Assembly (NCBI GenBank): GCA_005882955.1
Contig: VBBB01000145.1
Span: forward strand, 1-13,432
Source of the DNA: Candidatus Bathyarchaeota archaeon
Lineage (GTDB): Archaea > Thermoproteota > Bathyarchaeia > 40CM-2-53-6
Direction of reading: 5' to 3'
DNA length: 13,432 nt
This document shows, piece after piece, positions 5,927-11,417 of the stretch. The position numbers and the translations under genes are program-made. Within the stretch, counting starts at the first letter, position 1. The number at the start of each line of letters is the position of its first letter. Under the pieces are notes generated by a model. That model searched no databases, was not told the origin of the DNA, and saw only the letters and a list, made by a program, of their open reading frames with translations.

Positions 5927-6874
5927 CTATGCTGCGACCTCAAGTCCGTCTACTGTGACGCCCACCATTTTGCAAGCCTCACAAATCTCTAGGGTAGTGG
6001 GCTCGCCACAGGATCGGCACGATCTCAGTACTGAATCAGGAACGCCTGGCTCTGCAAGGGCTCGAAGCTTTGTCATTGCACGGTAGGACGAGAACAATAC
6101 TCCCGGATGCGCGAGTTCAAGCCTGTTGAGCATGGTCCGCAGTTCATTCCTCAAAGCCTCAGTCATGTAGGGGCACGACGCCGACTGGAAAGTCAGACCC
6201 TCCGCATATCCGTACAGCGCCACCTCCTTCTCAGGCACTTCGCACAACGGCTTGACCCGTGGGAGGAAACCGCCGCGAGGATCCCGCAGGACCGGGTTGA
6301 AACGAGCAAACCTCTCAACATCACCTTGAAAGAGGTTCAGCAAGTATGTCTGGACAACATCGTCCAAGTTGTGAGCCGTCGCAATCTTTGTCGCTCCGAC
6401 CCTCTTGGCCCCGATGTTGATGGCCTTTCTTCTGAAGACGCCACAATACGAACACGCCGTCATTCGTTCTGGTCTTCCTCTGAGAAAATCGTCCAAGCCA
6501 TCGCCGTACAATTCCTTGAATGATACGATCTCATGATCGACGTCGAGCTTGTGACAGTATTCTTTTGCCAGGTCTACCGCCTCCTCCCTGTAACCAGCGA
6601 TTCCCTCATCGACAGTGACGGCGGTAATCCTAGTCTGCTTGAACTTGGCCGATAGTTTCTTGAGAATCATCAACATCGTAAGGCTGTCCTTCCCGCCAGA
6701 GACTGCGACAGCAATGTGATCCGCGTGAGAGAACATCTTCCAGTGGCTGATTGTTCTCCGAACCCTTCTCTCGACAGAGTCCTTGAAACAGCCTTTGCAG
6801 AGGTTTACGCCCTCGTTTTCACGTCTGTAGTAGGAAGTGTGCCGGTTGCAAGTACTACAAGTTATTCCCTGCAA
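5927..6874 (-). CDS. TtuA/Ncs6-family tRNA 2-thiolation enzyme
   Basis: A 315-residue ATP-dependent tRNA thiolase that adenylates a uridine and replaces its C2 oxygen with sulfur. The N-terminal zinc site is C6-x-x-C9 and C26-x-x-C29. The PP-loop SGGKDS is at 59-64. ERMTACSYCG supplies C141 and C144, and SASCPYM supplies C234; together these are the three cysteines that bind the [4Fe-4S] cluster in TtuA and Ncs6. TAHNLDD is at 166-172. The C-terminal zinc ribbon is C286-x-x-C289 and C298-x-x-C301. All expected residues are present. The target is either U34 of the anticodon (Ncs6/CTU1) or U54 of the T-loop (TtuA), and sequence motifs alone do not separate these. The start is TTG 6874, giving CSTC at residues 6-9 as the family expects. 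It begins 9 nt after the M50 protease, in one probable transcript. Confidence 0.93.
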   Translation of the reverse strand: MQGITCSTCNRHTSYYRRENEGVNLCKGCFKDSVERRVRRTISHWKMFSHADHIAVAVSGGKDSLTMLMILKKLSAKFKQTRITAVTVDEGIAGYREEAVDLAKEYCHKLDVDHEIVSFKELYGDGLDDFLRGRPERMTACSYCGVFRRKAINIGAKRVGATKIATAHNLDDVVQTYLLNLFQGDVERFARFNPVLRDPRGGFLPRVKPLCEVPEKEVALYGYAEGLTFQSASCPYMTEALRNELRTMLNRLELAHPGVLFSSYRAMTKLRALAEPGVPDSVLRSCRSCGEPTTLEICEACKMVGVTVDGLEVAA

Positions 6875-6883
6875 CGTCTGTCT

Positions 6884-8077
6884 CTATTTCGGAAATATTG
6901 TGCCGAAGAGAACAAAGGAGAGGATAAGGTTCGACCCGAGCAGTAGCAGAGAAATAATGCTTGCGATGGTTCTAACATTCTTCGTGTTCTTCATTCCTAA
7001 AATGCCCAGTATAGTGTCAAAGTACCTGTCACCGTCAAAAGGAAACATTGGCAGCATGTTGACCAATGCCACTCCGAGAAGTATTAGAGACATCCATGAT
7101 AGAGTGTTGTAGAAATGGTACGGCAGAGAGACTGGCAGAAAAGACGCGACTGGTTTGTAATATGGGAAGGTGAAGATTCCTATTGTCGCTCGACTGCTAT
7201 TGTCTGGGGCTGGTTGGGTGATGATCGAGTAGGTTGTCTGGGTATTTGACGCGCCATTGTTGATCGTGAGTAGAAGATGATGCCCAGGTGTCAGAGGTGA
7301 TAGCACGTTTCTTAACGATTCGACAGAGTTGACCGTAGTGCCATTCACGGCGACGAGAACGGACCAGTTTGGTATATTGTTGGTCTGAGCTGCCCCGCGG
7401 TTAACTAGCCCCGTAATCAGGACCCCTGACGATTTTGAGTCATAGAGAGGACTGATGACCAGGGCAAAGTTTGTGATCAAGAGGACCACCAAGAACCAGC
7501 TGACTACATTAGTGAACGACCCTCCAGCGAAGACTCGGAGTTTCGTCCGAGCCTTCCTCTTAGAGAGATCCTCTTCGTCAATCTCAACAAACCCTCCCGG
7601 GAGGAATATTGCAAGGAAGACTCCCGAAGACTTGATTGGGACCTTGTCTAGCACGCTCGCTATGCCATGGGCGGCTTCGTGCGGGATGAGTAATACGGCG
7701 ATAGAAATGAGAATGTAAGGGAAAATTTCCCAGCTTATGGTCACCCCGGGAACCGGGATAATTAGCAGCGTTGGACCGGCCTGGGATGAACGGTTGAACA
7801 GGTTCAGCGCGTTCAAGACTAGGCTGAAAATTATGAATGCTAGGAGCCCAAGGCCCATCGCGGCTCCAATGTCGAAGTAGGTCAGCCAGGCTCTACGGAA
7901 CTTGCCTCCGAGTTTCTGCATCCAGCTATTGAAGACGCTCGTTCGCAGCATGAGATAGTAGGGCTTGACGATAACTCCGTATTTGTCGGCCTTCACAAGT
8001 AGGCCTATGCCGACGATCACAAACCACACTCCCAGATATTCGAGAAGCGGAATGTAAGGGTCCAACAGAGAACTCAT
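6884..8077 (-). CDS. Site-2-type intramembrane metalloprotease (peptidase M50) with PDZ domain
   Basis: A 397-residue polytopic protease that would cut membrane-anchored substrates inside the bilayer. The zinc motif HEAAH is at 133-137, at the end of a hydrophobic helix (118-132). The third ligand lies in NMLPMFPFDGDR (340-351), equivalent to the N-x-x-P-x-x-x-x-DG motif of S2P, with D348 the presumed ligand. Hydrophobic segments lie at about 12-29, 70-92, 118-142, 188-210, 325-345 and 372-393. Between the two halves of the catalytic core is a soluble region, about 217-290, with a PDZ-like pattern (GVLITGLVNRGAAQ, WSVLVAVNGTTV). PDZ domains in S2P enzymes gate substrate access. Its neighbours do not point to a substrate. 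ATG 8077 is well placed after a possible promoter. Confidence 0.92.
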   Translation of the reverse strand: MSSLLDPYIPLLEYLGVWFVIVGIGLLVKADKYGVIVKPYYLMLRTSVFNSWMQKLGGKFRRAWLTYFDIGAAMGLGLLAFIIFSLVLNALNLFNRSSQAGPTLLIIPVPGVTISWEIFPYILISIAVLLIPHEAAHGIASVLDKVPIKSSGVFLAIFLPGGFVEIDEEDLSKRKARTKLRVFAGGSFTNVVSWFLVVLLITNFALVISPLYDSKSSGVLITGLVNRGAAQTNNIPNWSVLVAVNGTTVNSVESLRNVLSPLTPGHHLLLTINNGASNTQTTYSIITQPAPDNSSRATIGIFTFPYYKPVASFLPVSLPYHFYNTLSWMSLILLGVALVNMLPMFPFDGDRYFDTILGILGMKNTKNVRTIASIISLLLLGSNLILSFVLFGTIFPK

Positions 8078-8093
8078 GTTGCTTCTCTCTTAG

Positions 8094-8148
8094 CGCGGAG
8101 TTGTGAGCGGAGCCGGGTGGGTTTCATATTACCCTTTCAATCTCCGCG
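8094..8148 (-). promoter_or_regulatory. Possible promoter of the M50 gene flanked by an inverted repeat
   Basis: On the minus strand GGTAATATG (about 8125-8133) is an A/T-rich element about 50 nt upstream of the ATG, and may be the TATA box. The 7-nt arms CGCGGAG (8094-8100) and CTCCGCG (8142-8148) bracket it with a 41-nt spacer, and GCGGAG recurs at 8107. The arms could bind a regulator or form a loop. The evidence is weak. Confidence 0.25.
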
Positions 8149-8179
8149 GTCGGGCCGAGTCATTCTCAATAGTCGTAAA

Positions 8180-8953
8180 CTATAGAGTTCCTCTGAACAA
8201 GTCTTCTTCAGAGCTAACTACAAGGAATCTACTTGACGCACGATCCTGAAATCGAACTCTTGTTAGGCCCCTTATGATCGCGACTGGGGTCTTCTCTCTT
8301 CCCTGTCCCATGACAAGCTCCGCAGCAGAAGCCAGTTCATCGGCTATGGCGACGTTCTTGAATCGGAGCGTATAACCGAACAAGTCCTTCTGGCCACGAT
8401 AGTCGATCAAGGGATTGAGACCCGCAACCCCAATGCTCTCTTCAACCTGACCCTTCCGGAAGGGACGACTCCGTGTGTCGCATATGACAACCGCCACCTG
8501 TTTCCCGGTCAGTTGCTGGATTCTCTTCCGCATTCTTCTGGCTGACGAGTCCGGATCTTGAGGTAGTAGAGCATACGTACTGTTACCCTTAACGTTAGAT
8601 TTGTCCACGCCTGCGTTCAGGCAAGTCGCTCCTCGCTTCGTTCTCACGATAAATGCGTCCTTGTCGGCTCTGAGCACTTTCGAAGATTCTTTCAAAACAA
8701 TTTCTACGAACTCGGCGGTCTTGCCCGTCTTTTCCGCGATCTTTGACGCCCTCGCTGACGGTGATATTTTACTGATATCGATGATTCTTGCTTCTGCTTT
8801 GGACACTGCTTTTTGTCCGATCACTACAAGATCCCGATTCCTGATTCCAACCCCTAGTTTCTTTGCTCTCGACACTATTATTCCGGCAAGGTCGTCGCCC
8901 TCCTTGAACAACGGAAGCTGACTTAGCGGCATTATTTGCAACATGCCTAACAT
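8180..8953 (-). CDS. cofE: CofE, coenzyme F420:L-glutamate ligase
   Basis: A GTP-dependent ligase that adds the glutamate tail to F420-0 to form coenzyme F420, a deazaflavin hydride carrier. Recognisable family blocks in order are PLFKEGDDLAGII, a region ending KDAFIVRTKRGATCLNAGVD, LLPQDPDSSARRMR, VVICDTRSRPFRKGQ, ESIGVAGLNPLIDYRGQKD and ADELASAAELVMGQGRE. The metal- and GTP-binding acids of these blocks appear intact. The open frame continues upstream to an ATG at 9106, but those 51 extra residues are rich in Lys/Arg and have no counterpart in CofE. ATG 8953 gives 257 residues, the normal size; ATG 8944 is also possible. This shows that the organism makes or uses F420, but no other F420 gene is in view. 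Confidence 0.94.
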   Translation of the reverse strand: MLGMLQIMPLSQLPLFKEGDDLAGIIVSRAKKLGVGIRNRDLVVIGQKAVSKAEARIIDISKISPSARASKIAEKTGKTAEFVEIVLKESSKVLRADKDAFIVRTKRGATCLNAGVDKSNVKGNSTYALLPQDPDSSARRMRKRIQQLTGKQVAVVICDTRSRPFRKGQVEESIGVAGLNPLIDYRGQKDLFGYTLRFKNVAIADELASAAELVMGQGREKTPVAIIRGLTRVRFQDRASSRFLVVSSEEDLFRGTL

Positions 8954-9057
8954 TTCGGAAAAACGCGACTTCGGCGTGGTATTCAAGCTAGTCGCGCGGA
9001 GATTGTCCCGACCCATCGTCGCAGGACCATAAGGCAACTTCATAATTGCAAAGTTGG

Positions 9058-9091
9058 TCGTTTCACGTTTCTTTCTCTCGTGAAACGAGAG
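9058..9091. repeat. Two overlapping, mutually exclusive inverted repeats upstream of cofE
   Basis: TCGTTTCACG (9058-9067) and CGTGAAACGA (9079-9088) are perfect 10-nt arms around an 11-nt spacer. A second perfect pair, CTCTCG (9075-9080) and CGAGAG (9086-9091), closes over TGAAA and uses part of the same sequence, so only one can form at a time. They lie about 105-140 nt upstream of the chosen cofE start, in a stretch without another gene. They could be an operator or a switching RNA leader. Confidence 0.4.
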
Positions 9092-9154
9092 CTTCTTGGT
9101 CCTCAAATCCGCTTTCGTACGCCGGAACCGCGTAGGGGGTATCGAGGGTATCGC

Positions 9155-9307
9155 TCATTCGACTTTCTTCAAGATCACGAATCCGTAGCTCTTGACGAAA
9201 GCGACGTAATCACCCAACTCCAACTTGAGAAGTTTCACAACCTCGGTTGAGAGTGTTATCTGATTCTTCTCTCGGATTTTCGCTGCACCGAGAGCTTTTG
9301 GTGTAAT
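9155..9307 (-). CDS. Small AbrB/SpoVT-like DNA-binding protein without a standard start codon
   Basis: A 50-codon frame ending in TGA at 9155. It contains a recognisable AbrB-type swapped-hairpin domain: KIREKNQITLSTEVVKLLKL followed by LGDYVAFVKSYGFVILKK, corresponding to the family's K-x-x-x-x-Q-[IV]-T-[LI]-P-x-E-V ... L-x-x-GD-x-V pattern. Ser replaces the usual Pro after ITL. Such proteins bind DNA as dimers and act as regulators or as antitoxins; no toxin gene lies beside it. The frame is closed by a TGA at 9329-9331 and holds no ATG or TTG before the domain; its first GTG is inside the domain. I place the start at ATT 9307, which begins ITPKALGAAK, lies about 31 nt after a good TATA box and may be the first codon of a leaderless transcript. 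A frameshift with the ATG at 9332 is the alternative. Confidence 0.6.
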   Translation of the reverse strand: MTPKALGAAKIREKNQITLSTEVVKLLKLELGDYVAFVKSYGFVILKKVE

Positions 9308-9333
9308 TTCTCTCCGCGTAAACCCGCTTCATC

Positions 9334-9343
9334 CCTTATATGG
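9334..9343 (-). promoter_or_regulatory. TATA box of the AbrB-like gene
   Basis: The minus strand reads CCATATAAGG, a strong archaeal TATA match, centred at about 9338. Transcription would begin near 9310, essentially at the proposed ATT start, which fits a leaderless message. Confidence 0.5.
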
Positions 9344-9382
9344 TTAGGTCCTTCCCTTATCGGTTTTCCGAATTTTCGAACT

Positions 9383-9478
9383 ACTTTTATCCGTTAGAAA
9401 AGTTGTAAAGGTTATTATCTGGACGCCTCGCTCTCGGTCCCGTAACTTTCACCATAACCATAACGTAGGCAACTCGAC
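9383..9478 (+). promoter_or_regulatory. Promoter and leader of the 88-residue ORF, resembling the TRAM leader
   Basis: A TATA-like CTTTTATCC at about 9383-9391 is followed by four short blocks in order: GAAAAGTTG (9397-9405), AAGGTTA (9408-9414), CCGTAAC (9440-9446) and CGTAGGCAACTCGA (9464-9477). The same blocks, with small changes, occur in the same order upstream of the TRAM gene (10068-10161). A short tandem ACCATA-ACCATA lies at 9451-9462. The stretch from 9308 to 9383 holds only the AbrB promoter. Confidence 0.45.
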
Positions 9479-9745
9479 ATGATAAAGGACCAAAAAAATT
9501 CCACAAGGTTTTCCTCTTCCAAGAAGTATCCCGACACCGCTGAGTCCGGCGATGTTTACGATTGCGAAGAAATATGCGCTCGTGATCAGGCGCGTGAACG
9601 CGAATGGTTCGTCGAGGATTTTATGCGACTTCATCATTTGAAGTTGTTCGTTCTCGGCAAGGGTCGCACACTCAAAGCCGCTCTTGCTGAGTGGCAAGAT
9701 TATGTTCTTGTGAAACAAGAGTTGGGAATCACTGTGTCGTTGTGA
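9479..9745 (+). CDS. Possible small hypothetical protein, 88 residues
   Basis: I do not recognise a family. The N-terminal third is hydrophilic (Ser, Lys, Asp, Glu). Then come ICARDQAREREWFVEDF and LKAALAEWQDYVLVKQELGI, both likely amphipathic helices, suggesting a small soluble helical protein. There are no membrane segments, and two cysteines (in YDCEEICA) are four residues apart. In favour of it being real: a promoter-like leader shared with the TRAM gene, an ATG exactly at the end of that leader, and no other gene in the space. Against: no Shine-Dalgarno motif, and Arg codons mostly CGN (five of six) where neighbouring genes mix in many AGA/AGG, so composition differs. An antisense 103-codon frame also exists but is the weaker candidate. 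Confidence 0.45.
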   Translation: MIKDQKNSTRFSSSKKYPDTAESGDVYDCEEICARDQAREREWFVEDFMRLHHLKLFVLGKGRTLKAALAEWQDYVLVKQELGITVSL

Positions 9746-10057
9746 AGACCACTTAATCAAAACCCATGCTGACGGCGTGTGGGTGTGCTCGTTTTGCGGG
9801 GCGAGAAGGGTATCGCGTCAACGATAATGGTGACGTCGAGCCGAACCGTCCGGTGCGTTAATGTAGACTTCTTTCGCCGTGGGCATGTCCGAGTTCGCGC
9901 TCGGTGCGGTCTTTACGGCTGCTCTTTTTCGGGTTCTTGTGGACTCTTGTTCTCAAGCGTAAACCTAATGGTCCCACATCACCGATCACCGCGCTTCCCT
10001 CGTCCGTCAAACCCCTATGTGTGAGCAACCAAATGTCAAAAGTGAAACCAACAACAT
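9746..10057. other. Gene-poor stretch between the small ORF and the TRAM promoter
   Basis: About 310 nt in which I see no convincing gene. A short T-run (CTCTTTTTC, about 9925) could end transcription of the preceding ORF. An open frame from GTG 9779 to 10024 gives an Arg/Cys/Ser-rich translation unlike a normal protein, and it lacks a start context. Composition is richer in CG dinucleotides than the flanking genes. The stretch could hold an unrecognised RNA. Confidence 0.3.
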
Positions 10058-10192
10058 GCTTATATCGGAAAAGTTGATGGTTTCCTGTTGAAGGTTAGCT
10101 CGCCGAGGAACGTATGCTGTCCGTTACCGTAACGACCGCTGCTTTCTCCCGTAGCAACCGAAACGAGAACAGACGAAAAGCGGAGGTGGAAC
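10058..10192 (+). promoter_or_regulatory. Promoter, long leader and Shine-Dalgarno site of the TRAM gene
   Basis: GCTTATATC (10058-10066) is a good TATA box. Transcription would start near 10090 and leave a leader of about 100 nt, long for an archaeon. The shared blocks GAAAAGTTG (10068-10076), AAGGTTA (10091-10097), CCGTAAC (10127-10133) and CGTAGCAACCGA (10150-10161) lie along it. GGAGGTG at 10182-10188 is the strongest Shine-Dalgarno motif in the window, 4 nt from ATG 10193 and 10 nt from ATG 10199. A long leader plus a strong ribosome site suggests high and possibly regulated translation. Confidence 0.5.
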
Positions 10193-10432
10193 ATGCCTAT
10201 GGGTTATGAAAGGAGAGGTTATGGTGGCGGCGCAAACAGATTCGGCCCGAAGCCAGTCGAGGAAGGCAAGGAATACGACGTTGACATCAAAGAGATCAGC
10301 AGACGCGGCGAAGGTATCGCTCGCGTTGAAGGTCTAGTTGTCTTTGTGCCCAACACGAAGCCCGGGGACCATATTAAGATCAAGATAACTCGGGTTTCGA
10401 ACCGCTTCGCATCCGGCGAAGTCGTCCAATAG
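10193..10432 (+). CDS. Small TRAM-domain RNA-binding protein
   Basis: A 79-residue protein made of a glycine/arginine-rich N terminus (GYERRGYGGGANRFG) and one TRAM domain from about residue 20 to the end: VEEGKEYDVDIKEISRRGEG, IARVEGLVVFVPNTKPGD and IKIKITRVSNRFASGEVV. TRAM is a beta-barrel that binds RNA. Stand-alone archaeal TRAM proteins act like bacterial cold-shock proteins as RNA chaperones, and some are induced by cold. The glycine/arginine tail is common in those proteins. Start is ATG 10193 or ATG 10199; the latter has the more usual distance from the Shine-Dalgarno motif. It is monocistronic: a long leader lies before it and a terminator after it. Confidence 0.93.
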   Translation: MPMGYERRGYGGGANRFGPKPVEEGKEYDVDIKEISRRGEGIARVEGLVVFVPNTKPGDHIKIKITRVSNRFASGEVVQ

Positions 10433-10439
10433 ACCTAAC

Positions 10440-10474
10440 GAGGGATTTTTCTCCTCCCTCAGTCCCCTTTTTCT
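10440..10474 (+). terminator. Terminator after the TRAM gene
   Basis: Arms GAGGGA (10440-10445) and TCCCTC (10455-10460) can form a hairpin starting 7 nt after the stop codon. T-runs lie in its loop (10446-10450) and downstream (CCCCTTTTTCTC). Archaeal termination depends mainly on such T-runs. Confidence 0.6.
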
Positions 10475-10499
10475 CGTGCTATAGTTACGAAGCATTCAT

Positions 10500-10650
10500 C
10501 GCCACAGGTGATTGTCGGCGCGACTAGGAAGCGCATTGTCTCACCACTGGGATAAGCTGAAAACCCTTCGAAGCGGGCTCCACGCAGGTAGGACCGTGTT
10601 TACCAAGGCATGCCGTTGTGGGGCGAAGGCTTATGAAAGCTGCCTGCGCG
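10500..10650 (+). ncRNA. Possible structured RNA of unknown family
   Basis: Hairpin A: CCA-ca-GGTGA (10502-10511) pairs with TCACC-ac-TGG (10541-10550) and is topped by GCGC/GCGC (10518-10521 with 10531-10534). Hairpin B: three stems stack on one continuous 3' strand. ATAAG (10552-10556) pairs with CTTAT (10630-10634), CCTTCG (10565-10570) with CGAAGG (10624-10629), and CTCCAC (10578-10583) with GTGGGG (10618-10623, one U-G). An inner GGTA/TACC pair (10587-10590 with 10601-10604) lies inside. CGCAGG (10583-10588) also matches CCTGCG (10643-10648), which allows a pseudoknot or an alternative fold. There is no open frame of note, and a membrane protein starts 33 nt downstream. I could not match it to SRP RNA, RNase P RNA, 5S rRNA, tRNA or a known riboswitch. 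It may be a cis-acting leader or a separate small RNA. Confidence 0.35.
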
Positions 10651-10682
10651 ATGGCCAATTCTGATTGTGATTCTGAGTCGCT

Positions 10683-11408
10683 TTGAAGGTACAGAAGCCG
10701 AGCTGGATCAGAACCGTTGAGGTCCGCGATCTCATCCAGAGACGACCTTGGGCAATTCTCTCGTGGAGCGCCGGCATAATTGCTCTAGCCTTCATTGGCT
10801 ACTATGGCATCCTATCTATAGGCAACCCTCCAGCGAACATCGGAGCACAGTTTGTGGACACTGAATTTCCTTCTCCTTCGATATCGCCCTGGTTCTACGG
10901 CAAACCAATCACTTGGTTCATCTATGCAGCATTCCTCTACTGGTCAGCAGGACTTGAGGCACAGAGGATACATTTCCTCAATTTTTCGGAGCGAACTCGA
11001 CGGTTTCTCTTCATCGTAACTGCCTTTGTAGCTTTTGGAGCCTTCTACGAAATCTTCTACAATTTCATGATCTGGTCAGTGCTAGAAGTCCTGACCCAGA
11101 GTTGCAGCCCGTCGCCATGTAGTCCTGATATAATCGCCAGCAGGTGGCCTTCGTTGCCAAAGCCTCTCAACTTGGTCTTCGTCACAAAAGTCGTAGTACT
11201 CGTGTTCAGCCTTTCAGTGTACTCTCTCTGGTTCCTTTACAGGATAGACAAGGAGATAGAAAGACGAAATCCGACCACACCGGCCGCCTTTTCACGGCAG
11301 GACCTTTATGATGCGAACACGATCAAGACGAGTCCCATGACCCGAGCATACTCCTTTGCAGTCACAACAAACGGACAGGATCCTCCTGAATCCCCTCAGT
11401 CGAAGTAG
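10683..11408 (+). CDS. Unrecognised membrane protein with four predicted transmembrane helices
   Basis: 241 residues; I do not recognise the family. Hydrophobic segments lie at about 24-46, 75-92, 107-135 and 163-187. The loop between the first two is rich in Pro and Ser (EFPSPSISPWFYGKP). The loop between the third and fourth has C141 and C146 in QSCSPSPCSPD, which could form a disulfide if outside the cell. After the last helix comes a basic stretch (YRIDKEIERR), suggesting a cytoplasmic C terminus, and then about 45 polar, probably disordered residues. Charge distribution (basic N terminus, ERTRR before helix three) is consistent with both ends inside. The start is TTG 10683; no other start lies before the first helix. 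The ggr gene begins 9 nt downstream on the same strand, so the two may be cotranscribed. A role in the lipid membrane is only a guess from that neighbour. Confidence 0.75.
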   Translation: MKVQKPSWIRTVEVRDLIQRRPWAILSWSAGIIALAFIGYYGILSIGNPPANIGAQFVDTEFPSPSISPWFYGKPITWFIYAAFLYWSAGLEAQRIHFLNFSERTRRFLFIVTAFVAFGAFYEIFYNFMIWSVLEVLTQSCSPSPCSPDIIASRWPSLPKPLNLVFVTKVVVLVFSLSVYSLWFLYRIDKEIERRNPTTPAAFSRQDLYDANTIKTSPMTRAYSFAVTTNGQDPPESPQSK

Positions 11409-11417
11409 TGTGGCCAC

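Noticed and set aside
8954..9106. A 51-residue N-terminal extension of CofE in the same frame, starting at ATG 9106.
   Set aside because: It is rich in basic residues, has no counterpart in CofE, and contains the hairpin-forming repeats; the normal N terminus begins at 8953 or 8944.
9449..9760. A 103-codon frame on the minus strand.
   Set aside because: It is antisense to the 88-residue ORF, lacks its own promoter and shows no domain. The plus frame has a leader shared with the TRAM gene.
9720..9809. A plus-strand frame encoding GVWVCSFCGARR, which looks like half of a zinc ribbon.
   Set aside because: There is no start codon after the upstream TGA, no second cysteine pair after it, and the frame ends within about ten codons. 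Probably chance.
9779..10024. An 81-codon plus frame.
   Set aside because: The Arg, Cys and Ser-rich translation resembles noise. It has no ribosome site or promoter at a suitable distance.
10500..10650. Assignment of the folded stretch to SRP RNA, RNase P RNA, a cobalamin riboswitch or an H/ACA guide.
   Set aside because: The conserved core sequences of these classes as I know them are not present, and hairpin B lacks the two-sided internal loop of H/ACA guides. It is left unassigned.
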